From Falsiroseomonas stagni DSM 19981 (GTDB taxonomy: Bacteria > Pseudomonadota > Alphaproteobacteria > Acetobacterales > Acetobacteraceae), in the NCBI RefSeq assembly GCF_900114315.1, contig NZ_FOSQ01000001.1, positions 1,323,718-1,387,717 on the forward strand: DNA of 64,000 nt, given 5' to 3'. Positions 43,738 through 52,227 of the stretch are shown one piece after another. Position numbers and translations under genes: made by a program. The first letter of the stretch is position 1, and each line of letters starts with the position of its first letter. Under the pieces are notes generated by a model, which saw only the letters and a list, made by a program, of their open reading frames with translations, was not told where the DNA came from and did not search any database.

Positions 43738-44346
43738 ATGCGCCACGCCCCCTTCCTTGTTCTTCTCGCGCTGACCTTCGGCCTGGCCGGATGCGCGCAG
43801 CAGGAAGGGGAGGGGGAGGCCGGCGCCACGACATCGTCACCCGGCGGGCGGCCGACGCTCGCCGCGATGGCGGACCGCCTGCCGGGTACGGTGGCGGGCT
43901 TCACGCGGCGAGACACCACCTGGCACGAGCAGACCCGCGCGGGGCTGGGCGTGGCGATGGATTACGACGGGCCAGCCCGCAGCGCGGTGGCCACCGTCAG
44001 CGTCTATGATCGCGGCCAGCCGGACGTGCCGAATGAGATCGACTCGGCCGCGCTACAGGCCGAGTTCACCGCGGCTGTGAGCGAGGCGGTGGCCATGGCG
44101 GGCACCCGCACCAGCCAGCGCATCGCGGAACGCGACCGCACGGATGTCGAGGTGCCGGGCCAGGCGCCGATGCGCTGCGCGACTCTGCACGGGACCTATG
44201 GGCGGCAGGAGGTCCAGACGCTGGTCTGCCTCGGCCCCGCGGCGGGGCGCTACCTGAAGATCCTGGTCACCGCGCCGACCCGCCAGGTGCGGCCGGTCAG
44301 CCCGATGCCCTTCGTGGTGGGCATCGCGCAGGCTGCGCGTGGCTGA
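43738..44346 (+). CDS. Hypothetical lipoprotein
   Basis: This 202-residue protein has a lipoprotein signal: MRHAPFLVLLALTFGLAGC with the lipobox LAGC and acylated C19. A charged linker (QQEGEGEAG) and a compact alpha/beta domain follow (LPGTVAGFTRRDTTW, VATVSVYDRGQ, TLVCLGPAAGRYLKILVT). Two later cysteines (APMRCATLHG and TLVCLG) may form a disulfide. It starts 2 bases after the TerC gene and is surely co-transcribed. Family not recognised. Its stop is part of a 25-base tandem duplication, so the stop codon exists twice in the DNA. Confidence 0.72.
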   Translation: MRHAPFLVLLALTFGLAGCAQQEGEGEAGATTSSPGGRPTLAAMADRLPGTVAGFTRRDTTWHEQTRAGLGVAMDYDGPARSAVATVSVYDRGQPDVPNEIDSAALQAEFTAAVSEAVAMAGTRTSQRIAERDRTDVEVPGQAPMRCATLHGTYGRQEVQTLVCLGPAAGRYLKILVTAPTRQVRPVSPMPFVVGIAQAARG

Positions 44347-44382
44347 ATAGGCGCAGGCTGCGCGTGGCTGAATAGGCGCAGG
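44326..44382. repeat. 25-bp tandem duplication over the lipoprotein stop
   Basis: Two exact 25-base copies beginning GCGCAGGCTGCGCGTGGCTG (44326-44350, 44351-44375) and 7 bases of a third (44376-44382). The duplicated unit includes the last codons and the TGA stop, so a slipped copy leaves the protein unchanged. It likely arose by recent replication slippage. Confidence 0.85.
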
Positions 44383-44414
44383 CCACCAGGGGCTGACGCC
44401 CCGGGCGGGCGCCT

Positions 44415-46442
44415 TCAGGCGTCCACCGATTCCTCGTCCAGCTTCGCGGCATTGTCCTGGATGAAGCGGAAGCGGAGTTCGGGGCGGCGGCCCATCAGCG
44501 CCTCGATCAGCTCGGACGTCCGGGCCCGTTCCTCGGTCGGCAGCACCACGCGCAGCAGGGTGCGGCGCTTCGGGTCCATCGTGGTTTCCTTCAGCGACGC
44601 GGGCGGCATCTCGCCCAGGCCCTTGAAGCGGCTGACATCGACCTTCTGGTTGGGCTTGAACTCCTTCTTCAGCAGCCGCTCCCGGTCCGCATCATCCTTG
44701 GCATAGATCGTCTTGCCGGGGGCCTGCAGGCGGAACAGCGGCGGCTGCGCCAGGAACAGCCGGCCCTGGCGCACCAGTTCGGGCAGTTCCTTGTAGAAGA
44801 AGGTCATCAGCAGCGCCGCGATATGCGCGCCGTCCACATCGGCGTCCGTCATGATGACGATGCGGCCGTAGCGCAGGCGCGCCAGGTCGAAGCGATCCCC
44901 CGCGCCGCAGCCCAGCGCCTCGATCAGGTCGCGCAGTTCCTGGTTCTGCCGCAGCTTGTCGGCCGACGCGCTGGCGACGTTCAGGATCTTGCCGCGCAGC
45001 GGCAGCACCGCCTGCGTCTCCCGGTCCCGCGCCTGCTTGGCGGAACCGCCGGCCGAATCGCCCTCCACCAGGAACAGCTCCGTGCCGTCCACGCCTTCGC
45101 GGGAACAGTCGGCGAGCTTGCCGGGCAGGCGCAGCTTGCGCGTCGCAGACTTCCGCGGCGTCTCCTTCTGCTCCCGCCGGCGGATGCGGTCCTCGGCGCG
45201 CTCGATCGTCCAGGCGAGGAGGTTGTCCGCATTGCCGGGATCGCCGGCCAGCCAATGGTCGAAATGGTCGCGCAGCGCATTCTCGACCAGGCGCGCGGCC
45301 TCGGGGCTCGTCAGCTTGTCCTTGGTCTGGCCCTGGAACTGGGGTTCCCGGATGAAGACGGAACACATGCCGGCCAGGCCGCCGAACAGATCCTCCGCCG
45401 TCACATTGGCGGCGCGGCGTTCCTTCTTCAGCTCGCCATAGGCGCGCAGCCCTCTCACGAGTGCGGCGCGGAGACCGGCTTCGTGGGTGCCGCCCTGGGG
45501 GGTCGGGATGGTGTTGGCGTAGGTGGAGAGGAAGCCATCCCCCTGCTCCACCCAGGTGATGGCCCATTCGGCGCGGCCCGCGCCCTCCGCGAATCCGACC
45601 TCCCCGGCCCAGGGCTGAGGCACGACGGTGGCGCGACCCTCGATGGAGGTGGCGAGGTAGTCCCGCAGGCCGCCCGGGAAATGCAGGATGGCGCTGGCGG
45701 GGGTGTCCGTGCCCTCGACCAGCTTTGCGTCGCAGTTCCAGCGGATCTCCACGCCCTTGTAGAGATAGGCCTTGGACCGGCAGAGGCGATGCAGCCGCGC
45801 GGGCTGGAAGACCTGCTTGCCGAAGATCTCGGGGTCCGGCTTGAAGCGGACCTGGGTGCCGCGGCGGTTCTGCACGCTGCCCAGGTTCTGCAGCGTCTGG
45901 ACCGGCTTGCCCTGTTCGAAGGCGTGGCCGAACAGGGTGCGGTCGCGCGCGACCTCCACCTCCATCCGCAGCGACAGCGCATTGACGACGGAGGAGCCGA
46001 CGCCGTGCAGGCCGCCGGACGTGTCATAGGCCTTGCCGGAGAATTTGCCGCCGGAATGCAGGGTGGTGAGGATGACCTCCAGCGCCGAGAGCTTGGGGAA
46101 TCTCGGGTGCGGGTCGATGGGGATGCCGCGGCCATTGTCCCGCACGGTCAGCCAGTTGTCGGCCTCCAGCGTCACCTCGATCCGATCGGCATGGCCGGCC
46201 ACGGCCTCATCCATCGCATTGTCGATGATCTCGGCGGCCAAATGGTGCAGCGCATTGTCGTCGGTGCCGCCGATATACATGCCGGGGCGCCGGCGCACGG
46301 GTTCCAGCCCCTCCAGCACCTCGATGTCCTTGGCGGAATAGTCGGAGGCGCCGGTGACATGGGCGGGGGCGGGCGTCGCGGGTTTGGGGGCCGCCTTGGT
46401 CGTGCCCTTGGAGGAGCCGTTGCGGGAGAAGAGGTCGTTCAT
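44415..46442 (-). CDS. parE: DNA topoisomerase IV subunit B
   Basis: This 675-residue ATPase subunit of topoisomerase IV decatenates daughter chromosomes with ParC. The GHKL ATPase motifs are EIIDNAMDEA, DNGRGIP and the GLHGVGSSVVNALS lid. The transducer domain follows, and the Toprim domain shows ELFLVEGDSAGGSAKQARDR and IMTDADVDGAHI. The C-terminal FKGLGEMPP motif is intact. Length and the shorter Toprim region fit ParE, not GyrB. A short low-complexity N-terminal tail (GSSKGTTKAAPKPATPAPA) precedes the ATPase core. It converges with the TerC operon. Confidence 0.93.
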   Translation of the reverse strand: MNDLFSRNGSSKGTTKAAPKPATPAPAHVTGASDYSAKDIEVLEGLEPVRRRPGMYIGGTDDNALHHLAAEIIDNAMDEAVAGHADRIEVTLEADNWLTVRDNGRGIPIDPHPRFPKLSALEVILTTLHSGGKFSGKAYDTSGGLHGVGSSVVNALSLRMEVEVARDRTLFGHAFEQGKPVQTLQNLGSVQNRRGTQVRFKPDPEIFGKQVFQPARLHRLCRSKAYLYKGVEIRWNCDAKLVEGTDTPASAILHFPGGLRDYLATSIEGRATVVPQPWAGEVGFAEGAGRAEWAITWVEQGDGFLSTYANTIPTPQGGTHEAGLRAALVRGLRAYGELKKERRAANVTAEDLFGGLAGMCSVFIREPQFQGQTKDKLTSPEAARLVENALRDHFDHWLAGDPGNADNLLAWTIERAEDRIRRREQKETPRKSATRKLRLPGKLADCSREGVDGTELFLVEGDSAGGSAKQARDRETQAVLPLRGKILNVASASADKLRQNQELRDLIEALGCGAGDRFDLARLRYGRIVIMTDADVDGAHIAALLMTFFYKELPELVRQGRLFLAQPPLFRLQAPGKTIYAKDDADRERLLKKEFKPNQKVDVSRFKGLGEMPPASLKETTMDPKRRTLLRVVLPTEERARTSELIEALMGRRPELRFRFIQDNAAKLDEESVDA

Positions 46443-46517
46443 GCTGTGTTCTCAATTCGGGGGCCAAGATAGCGACCGGGCGGCCCCGGCACAACCAACT
46501 CCCCCGAGTCGAGGCGT

Positions 46518-46537
46518 GGCGGGCCTGGCGGCCCGCC
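46518..46537 (-). terminator. Hairpin after the MaoC-like gene
   Basis: GGCGGGCC (46518-46525) and GGCCCGCC (46530-46537) form a perfect 8-bp stem with a 4-base loop, 7 bases beyond the stop of the minus-strand MaoC-like gene. There is no T-run, so termination is uncertain, but it marks the left boundary of the catabolic cluster. Confidence 0.4.
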
Positions 46538-46544
46538 GGGCGGT

Positions 46545-47063
46545 TCAGTAGCCCGCCTTCTTCTCCACATCGAAGCCGCGCTTGGCGATCAGCATCATCC
46601 GGTCGAACTCGCAGACCATCTTGCGGTCCTGGTTGTAGCCGCGGGTGCGCACCGCGACGATGCCGGCGTTCGGGCGGGACTTCGATTCGCGCTTGTCGAG
46701 CACCTCGCTCTCCCCGGACAGGGTATCGCCGGCGAACAGCGGGAAGGTCAGCTTGATCTCCTTCCAGCCGAGATTGGCGATCGCCTTCTGGCTGACGTCG
46801 CTCACGCTCATCCCCACCAGCAGGGCGACGGTGAAGGGGGAGCAGATGATGCAGCGGCCGAATTCGGAATGCTTGGCGTATTCGGCATCGAAATGCATGG
46901 GGTGCTGGTTCATCGTCAGCAGGGTGAACCAGGTGTTCTCCGTCTCCGTGATGGTGCGGTTCGGGCGGTGTTCGTAGATGTCGCCGACGTTGAAATCCTC
47001 GAAGTACCGGCCGAAGCTTTCGCGGAAGCGCTGGGGCGCGATCTCCGTGTGGGTCTGGACCAT
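46545..47063 (-). CDS. MaoC-family acyl-CoA dehydratase/hydratase
   Basis: This 172-residue hot-dog-fold protein of the MaoC family starts FGRYFEDFNVGDIYEH and has the hydratase region TMNQHPMHFDAEYAKHSEFG and a LTFPLFAGDTL strand. In the classic R-hydratase motif (GDxNPxHxD) the catalytic Asp is replaced by Asn here (MNQHPMHFD), a feature I recall from a mesaconyl-CoA/methylmalyl-CoA-dehydratase-like subgroup; activity on a branched C4-C5 CoA is an inference. AGGAGA precedes the ATG at 47063, and an operator palindrome with a promoter lies immediately upstream. Confidence 0.85.
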   Translation of the reverse strand: MVQTHTEIAPQRFRESFGRYFEDFNVGDIYEHRPNRTITETENTWFTLLTMNQHPMHFDAEYAKHSEFGRCIICSPFTVALLVGMSVSDVSQKAIANLGWKEIKLTFPLFAGDTLSGESEVLDKRESKSRPNAGIVAVRTRGYNQDRKMVCEFDRMMLIAKRGFDVEKKAGY

Positions 47064-47076
47064 GCGGCGTCTCCTG

Positions 47077-47092
47077 ATTTGTCCGGACAAAT
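47077..47092. promoter_or_regulatory. GntR-type operator O1 (perfect ATTTGTCCGGACAAAT)
   Basis: A perfect 16-base palindrome starts 14 bases before the MaoC-like start. On the minus strand TTGAAC (47115-47120), 17 bases and TACCAA (47092-47097) form a promoter whose -10 touches the operator edge. The same palindrome occurs four more times, all in this cluster. Confidence 0.8.
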
Positions 47093-47116
47093 TGGTAGCC
47101 CAGGGGGCGGGTCGGT

Positions 47117-48049
47117 TCAACCTCGGCGCCGCGCGATGGCGCGGTAGGTCGGCGCGACCAGCGACGGCATGATGAAGAGCGTGAGCTGGGCGGCGGAGAT
47201 GATGAGGCTGAGGTCGCCATCCCCCGGCGCGCCGATCGCGGCCAGCAGCAGCACATTGTTGCGCGACCCCGTGACGAGGGCGGCGGAGAGCGCGGCGGCC
47301 ACGGGCGCGCGCTGGAAGACCAGGTAGCCGATGACCTGGAGGACCATGTTGAGGCCGAGCGCGAAGGCCAGCATGCCCGCGAAGGTGGCGGGCCGCGCCA
47401 TCAGGGCCGGCCCCACGCCATCCATGCAGGGGATGGCGGAGAGGGTGATGAGCAGGACCACCCAGCTGTCCAGAGCCGGCCCCGCGCGCCGGATGGCGGG
47501 GCGGCCGCAGACCCGCACGGCCAGCAGCGCGCCGGCGAAGCTGCCGCCGACCAGCACCGCCAGCCGCTGCGCCATGGCCAGCGGATCGACCTGCGCCCCC
47601 ACCCCCATCAGCGAGGCCACCATGGGCAGCCAGGCCGGCGCCAGCGCGTTGGAGGGAATGCCCACCACGGTCAGCAACGCTCCATCCGCCCCCAGCAGGA
47701 TGGCGAAGGCGGAGGCCGACATGACGGAGGGCGTGCCAGCGATGAGCACGGCGGCGGCCAGGAAGGGCGACTCCGCCGGCAGCACCGGCCGCAGCGCCAG
47801 CCACACCATCAGCGGCACCACCAGCGTCACCCAGGCCAGGATGAGGATGGCGAGCAGCGGACGCCGCAGCACGGCGCCGAAATCCGCGGGCTCGATCCGC
47901 AGCAGCGCCACCATCATCGTGCCGATGGACAGCAGCACCAGCCAGGGCCGCATGGCGCTGGCCAGCCCCGGCAGCGCGATGCCGATGAAGGCACCGACCG
48001 CGATCAGGGGCAGGCCATGGCGGCGGATCAGGCCGCCGGCCGCGCCCAT
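47117..48049 (-). CDS. BASS-type (bile acid:sodium symporter-like) transporter
   Basis: This 310-residue inner-membrane protein has about nine to ten hydrophobic segments. Motifs resembling the BASS fold are AAAVLIAGTPSVMSASAFAILLGAD, then IPSNALAPAWLPMVASLM, and a late TGSRNNVLLLAAIG that matches the family's second ion-site helix crossover. The ATG overlaps the dctM stop by one base (TGATG), tying it to the TRAP genes. It could import or export a carboxylate made or used by the pathway. An AEC-type carrier is an alternative; substrate unknown. Confidence 0.75.
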   Translation of the reverse strand: MGAAGGLIRRHGLPLIAVGAFIGIALPGLASAMRPWLVLLSIGTMMVALLRIEPADFGAVLRRPLLAILILAWVTLVVPLMVWLALRPVLPAESPFLAAAVLIAGTPSVMSASAFAILLGADGALLTVVGIPSNALAPAWLPMVASLMGVGAQVDPLAMAQRLAVLVGGSFAGALLAVRVCGRPAIRRAGPALDSWVVLLITLSAIPCMDGVGPALMARPATFAGMLAFALGLNMVLQVIGYLVFQRAPVAAALSAALVTGSRNNVLLLAAIGAPGDGDLSLIISAAQLTLFIMPSLVAPTYRAIARRRG

Positions 48050-49344
48050 CACTGGCGCATCTGGTAGGGGAGCCACATCACGATCTCCGGGAAGACCGTG
48101 ATCAGCGCCGTCAGGCCCAGCATGATGAGGCAGAAGGGCAGCGCGGCACGCGCCACCTCCCACTGCGTGGCGTTGGACAATGCCTGGATGATGTAGAGGT
48201 TGAAGCCGACCGGCGGGGAGACCTGCGACAGCTCCGCCGAAATGATCAGGAAGACGCCGAACCAGACGGGATCGAAGCCCGCCGCCACGACGATCGGCAG
48301 CGTGACGGGCAAGGTCATCACGATGGTGGACAGCCCATCGAGGATCGTGCCGAGCAGGAGATAGAACAGCATCAGCACCACGATGAGCAGGAAGGGGCTG
48401 AGGCCCCAGCCCTGGATGATCGACGCGACCTCGGCGGGGATGCCGAGCCGCGCCACGACCTTCGAGAGGAACAGCGCGCCGACCAGGATGACGCCGATCA
48501 TGGCGCAGGTCCGGACCGTCGCCAGCAGCGACATCCAGAGGGTGTGCGGCGTCAGCGATCGTTCCAGCAACCCGATCAGCAGCGCGCCGATGACGCCGAC
48601 CGCGGCCGCTTCCGTGATGGAAGCGAAGCCCAGCAGCATGGACCCGATGACGAGCAGCACGAGCGAGGTGACCGGCGCCAGCATCAGCAGCGAGGCGGCC
48701 AGGTGCCGCCAGGTGGAAGGTGGTTCCCGCGCCGGAACCAGGGAGGGGGTGGACAGCGCGCGGAACGCGATCCAGCCCATGTAGAGCCCCGCCAGGATGA
48801 GGCCCGGCACGGTGCCCGCCATGAACAGGTCGAGGATCGAGACATCCGCCAGCACGGCATAGACGATCATCGGGATGGAGGGCGGGATGAGGAAGCCCAG
48901 CGTGCCCGCGCCGGCCAGCGACCCCATCGCGATGTTGCGGTCATAGCCGCGGGACAGCAGCTCCGGCATCGTGATGCGGCCGACCGTCGCGGTGCCGGCG
49001 GCGGAGGAGCCGGAGACGGCGGAGAAGATCGTGCTGCCGATGACGTTCACATGCAGCAACTGCCCGGGGATCAGCCGCGTCCAGGGGGCGAGGCCGCGGA
49101 ACAGGCTTTCCGAGATGCGCGTATGGACCAGGATCTCGCCCATCAGGATGAAGAGCGGCAGCGTGACCAGCTCCTCCGCCGTCGCGCTGGCCCAGATGTC
49201 GCTGGCCAGGAAGCGGTCCATCCGGATGTCGCGGAAGAGTTCGAGCGAGATCATGCCGGCCGCCAGCATGGCGAGGCCGACCCAGATGCCGGCACCGAGG
49301 AAACCGATGACGAGCGCGATGACGACGCCGAGCGTGAGGGTCAT
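48049..49344 (-). CDS. dctM: TRAP transporter large permease subunit (DctM)
   Basis: This 431-residue permease of a tripartite ATP-independent periplasmic transporter has about twelve hydrophobic segments in two repeats. The DctM signatures LPLFILMGEIL, SGSSAAGTATVG, GFLIPPSIPMIVYA and SPPVGFNLYI are present. It uses a sodium gradient to import a carboxylate handed over by the DctP receptor. The start overlaps the dctQ stop as ATGA, and the stop overlaps the next gene start. Confidence 0.94.
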   Translation of the reverse strand: MTLTLGVVIALVIGFLGAGIWVGLAMLAAGMISLELFRDIRMDRFLASDIWASATAEELVTLPLFILMGEILVHTRISESLFRGLAPWTRLIPGQLLHVNVIGSTIFSAVSGSSAAGTATVGRITMPELLSRGYDRNIAMGSLAGAGTLGFLIPPSIPMIVYAVLADVSILDLFMAGTVPGLILAGLYMGWIAFRALSTPSLVPAREPPSTWRHLAASLLMLAPVTSLVLLVIGSMLLGFASITEAAAVGVIGALLIGLLERSLTPHTLWMSLLATVRTCAMIGVILVGALFLSKVVARLGIPAEVASIIQGWGLSPFLLIVVLMLFYLLLGTILDGLSTIVMTLPVTLPIVVAAGFDPVWFGVFLIISAELSQVSPPVGFNLYIIQALSNATQWEVARAALPFCLIMLGLTALITVFPEIVMWLPYQMRQ

Positions 49345-49874
49345 TCGATGGTGCCGCCGACGGTGTTGGGGATCTCCGCATCCTCGCCGAGGCCGAGGCG
49401 GATGAGCCGCGCGACAAGGGCGAGGGCGAAGAGGATGAAGGCGAGCGCCAGCGCCGCCTGCGGAATCCAGACCGGGGTCTGCATGGGATAGTAGCTGACG
49501 CTGCCGAGGTCGAAGGTCCGCCAGGCCTGGCTGGTCAGCGCCCAGGCGATGAAGCCGACGATGCCGAGCGAGAAGGCGGAGACCGACGCATCCACGACGC
49601 GCAACGCCAGCGGCGACATCGCGGAGAGGCCCATCTGCACGCGGATGTGGCCGCCATTGCGGAGCGCCCATCCCGCGCCGCCGAACATCACCACGGCCTG
49701 CAGGTAGATCGAATACTCGACCGCCCAGGGCTGTGACCACGCGAAGAAGGAAGTGACGATCACCTCCGCGATCAGCAGCGCGGCAAGCGCCAGGGCGGAG
49801 ACCGCTGCCGCGGCGGCGCCGAGGGCGCAGGCCATGTCGATGGCGATGAGGAGACGCGCTGTGACAGGCTTCAT
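49341..49874 (-). CDS. dctQ: TRAP transporter small permease subunit (DctQ)
   Basis: This 177-residue DctQ has four membrane segments (starting LLIAIDMACALGAAAAAVSALALAA) and the family motif around helix 3, with GGAGWALRNGGHIRVQMG matching the conserved GA-ALRxGxHIRV pattern. It forms the permease with DctM. It is divergent from the CMD-family gene across 77 bases, in which I find no copy of the cluster operator. Confidence 0.9.
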   Translation of the reverse strand: MKPVTARLLIAIDMACALGAAAAAVSALALAALLIAEVIVTSFFAWSQPWAVEYSIYLQAVVMFGGAGWALRNGGHIRVQMGLSAMSPLALRVVDASVSAFSLGIVGFIAWALTSQAWRTFDLGSVSYYPMQTPVWIPQAALALAFILFALALVARLIRLGLGEDAEIPNTVGGTIE

Positions 49875-49951
49875 GCGGCGGACCCTTGCCTGGTGGAAGG
49901 ATGGCCCCGCTGGGATAGGCTGGCATCCGCGACGGGCGGAGAGGACGGGCC

Positions 49952-50326
49952 ATGACCGATGCGACGGGGCACTTCAAGGATACCATCGGCAGCGTGCCGG
50001 ACAGCGTCGCGCTGCTGCAACGCCACGCGCCGGATGCCTTCGCGGCCTACCGCGCGGCGCGGGAGGCAGCCTACCGCCTGCCGCCGGAAGGCCATCTGTC
50101 GTTGGCGAGCAAGGAACTCGTCTTCATCGTGCTGGATGTCGCGGCGGGGCATGTCGAGGGTGCCGTCGCCCATGCGGAGGCCGGGATCCGCGCCGGGCTG
50201 ACGCCGGGGCAGATCATGGAAGCGCTGAGCATCGCCATCCTGGTGCATGGGCATCAGTGCTGGGCACGGGCCGGCGCCGCCGTGATGCGCCATGTCGAGC
50301 ACATCACGGCCACGGGAAAAGGCTGA
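49952..50326 (+). CDS. Carboxymuconolactone decarboxylase (CMD)-family protein
   Basis: This 124-residue all-helical CMD/AhpD-like protein has the domain core LASKELVFIVLDVAAGHVEGAVAHAEAGIRAGLTPGQIMEAL and a C-terminal helix. The CxxC redox pair of AhpD is absent (GHVEGAVAH), so it is not an alkylhydroperoxidase; a lactone or CoA-pathway role is possible. Only one cysteine remains (HQCWAR). It lies alone on the plus strand between dctP and dctQM, 11 bases from the convergent dctP stop. Confidence 0.8.
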   Translation: MTDATGHFKDTIGSVPDSVALLQRHAPDAFAAYRAAREAAYRLPPEGHLSLASKELVFIVLDVAAGHVEGAVAHAEAGIRAGLTPGQIMEALSIAILVHGHQCWARAGAAVMRHVEHITATGKG

Positions 50327-50337
50327 CACGCGGGCCG

Positions 50338-51339
50338 TCAGGCCCGGCCGACGCGGCTTCGGAACTGCTGCAGGATCGGGGCCGCCACGGGGTTGGCGCG
50401 GGCGAAATCATCGCCCATCGTCGTCGTCGCCTGGCGGAGCGCCTGCAGCAGCGCCGGGGAAGGCTCCTCCACCGTCATGCCGTGCTGCTGCAACTCTCCC
50501 ATCCGGACGGTGTGCTCGCCCTTCGAGACGTTCCAGAACTCCGGCTCCAGCCGCTTGCCGAGATCGGCGATGGTGGTGCGGGTCGCGGCCGGCAGGCGGC
50601 GCCAGACATCGTTGTTCACCACCATCAGGTTGGTGGCCCAGAGATGGTTGGTGACGTAGGCGTGCTTCAGGAATTCCCAGTAGCGCTGCGCCACCGCGGT
50701 GGTGCCGCTGGTCATCACCGCGTCGATGCGGCCGGAGGCCAGCGCCGGCACCACGTCCGGATTCGTCAGCTGCTGCGGTACCATGCCGAGCCGCGTGCAC
50801 ATCTCCGCCGTTACGCGGTCATATGTCCGCATGCGGATGCCGCGGAGGTCGGCGGCCGTCGCGATGGGGCGCTTGAAGTAGAAGAGCTGCGTGGGCCAGG
50901 GGCACATATAGAGGACGGTCTGGTTGCGCCGCTCCAGCTCCCTCTCCCAGATCGGGCGCACGAGCGAGTGCATGATCTGCAACTCGTCGTAGTTGCTGAT
51001 GAGGAAGGGGATGCTCTCGATGCCGAGGATCGGCAGGTCGCCGACATTCTGGAAGGCGGCGAATTCCGCCATCGGCACCACGCCATCGCCGACCGCGCGC
51101 ACCGTCTCATTCGCCCGCACGCCGAGGGAGCCGCCGGCATGGACCGTCGTCTGCACGGCGCCATTGGTGGCGTTGCGCACTTCGGTGGCGAAGCGCTGGG
51201 CGTTGACGGTGTGGAACTCGGCAGGGCCCCAGGGGATGGAGATGTCCCAGCGCGTCGGTGCCTGCGCCTGAGCGCTGCCGGCGGCGCCGGTCGCCAGGGC
51301 CGCACCCGCGGCCGCCTTCATCACATCGCGTCGAAGCAT
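50338..51339 (-). CDS. dctP: TRAP transporter substrate-binding protein (DctP)
   Basis: This 333-residue periplasmic receptor has a signal sequence (MLRRDVMKAAAGAALATGAAGSAQAQ, with a twin-Arg-like RR). The DctP fold shows WDISIPWGPAEFHTVNAQRFA, the GSLGVRANETVRAVGDGVV stretch, and an arginine in GIRMRTYD in the region where the family's carboxylate-binding Arg lies. The ligand is therefore probably an organic acid. GGGAGA precedes the ATG. The gene is separated from dctQM by the CMD gene on the other strand. Operator O2 lies 67 bases upstream. Confidence 0.9.
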   Translation of the reverse strand: MLRRDVMKAAAGAALATGAAGSAQAQAPTRWDISIPWGPAEFHTVNAQRFATEVRNATNGAVQTTVHAGGSLGVRANETVRAVGDGVVPMAEFAAFQNVGDLPILGIESIPFLISNYDELQIMHSLVRPIWERELERRNQTVLYMCPWPTQLFYFKRPIATAADLRGIRMRTYDRVTAEMCTRLGMVPQQLTNPDVVPALASGRIDAVMTSGTTAVAQRYWEFLKHAYVTNHLWATNLMVVNNDVWRRLPAATRTTIADLGKRLEPEFWNVSKGEHTVRMGELQQHGMTVEEPSPALLQALRQATTTMGDDFARANPVAAPILQQFRSRVGRA

Positions 51340-51405
51340 CCCGATCTCCCTGCCCCATGGTTTCCGGGACGGAAGCGAAGCATGGGTCCGCGCCTGCGAC
51401 AAGAA

Positions 51406-51421
51406 ATTTGTACGGACAAAT
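51406..51421. promoter_or_regulatory. GntR-type operator O2 (ATTTGTACGGACAAAT)
   Basis: This differs from the perfect palindrome by one base (A for C at position 7). It lies in the 108-base divergent space between dctP (minus) and the crotonase gene (plus), 26 bases before the latter. On the minus strand TACATT at its edge could serve as -10 of dctP, but no good -35 is seen. Confidence 0.75.
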
Positions 51422-51447
51422 GTAGTGGCCGGCGTTAGCATTCCGAC

Positions 51448-52227
51448 ATGCATTCCCCGATCCGGCTGACGCGCGACGGCGCCATCGCCACCTTGCTGAT
51501 CGACAACCCCGCGCGCCGCAACGCGATGGCGCGCGCCATGTGGGCTGCCGTTCCCGCACTGGTTGCGGCCGCCGTGGCGGACCCCGCCATCGCCGTGCTG
51601 CGCCTGGCCGGCAGCGGTGGCCATTTCTGCGGCGGCGCCGATATCGCGGAGTTCGGGGCCGCCTATGCGGATGCCGCCGCCATCGCGGACAGCAACCGCC
51701 TGATCCGCGAGGCGATCGAGGCCATCGCCGCCTGCCCGAAGCCCAGCATCGCCACCATTCGCGGCGCCTGCGTCGGCGGGGGCGTTGCGATGGCGCTGGC
51801 CTGCGACCTGCGCCTTGCGGCGGATGATGCACGCTTTGCCGTCACGCCGGTGCGGCTCGGCCTGACCTACAGCCATGCGGATACGCGCCGCCTGGTGCTG
51901 GCGGTGGGCGCGAATCGCGCGAAGGAAATGCTGTTTTCAGCGCGCGCCGTGGAAGCGCAGGAGGCCGCGCGGATCGGGCTGGTGGACCGGCTGTGGGACG
52001 CCGCGGGCTTCGAGGATGAGGCAGCGCGCTACCTGGCCGCCATCGCGGCCACATCCCGCCCCGCGCTGCGCGGCGTGAAGGCGATGGTGGACGCCATTGC
52101 CGCCGGCGCCGCGGAGGAGACGCCCGCGCTGGCCGCGCTGTTCGCGGAACCCTTTGCCGGCGAGGATTTCCAGGAGGGCTATCGCGCCTTCCTGGAAAAG
52201 CGCCCCGCGCGCTTCAGCGCGCCCTGA
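51448..52227 (+). CDS. Enoyl-CoA hydratase/isomerase (crotonase) family protein
   Basis: This 259-residue crotonase-fold protein has oxyanion-hole segments GGHFCGGADIAEF (about 57-69) and GACVGGGVAMALACDLRLA (106-124), which bind and polarise the acyl-CoA thioester. Of the two hydratase glutamates the first is replaced (PVRLGL, V135, where PE is usual) and the second is kept (E160 in RAKEML). It is therefore probably not a standard hydratase; isomerase, hydrolase or decarboxylase chemistry is possible. The ATG at 51448 lies 26 bases after operator O2. Its end overlaps the convergent amidase gene by 14 bases. Confidence 0.88.
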   Translation: MHSPIRLTRDGAIATLLIDNPARRNAMARAMWAAVPALVAAAVADPAIAVLRLAGSGGHFCGGADIAEFGAAYADAAAIADSNRLIREAIEAIAACPKPSIATIRGACVGGGVAMALACDLRLAADDARFAVTPVRLGLTYSHADTRRLVLAVGANRAKEMLFSARAVEAQEAARIGLVDRLWDAAGFEDEAARYLAAIAATSRPALRGVKAMVDAIAAGAAEETPALAALFAEPFAGEDFQEGYRAFLEKRPARFSAP

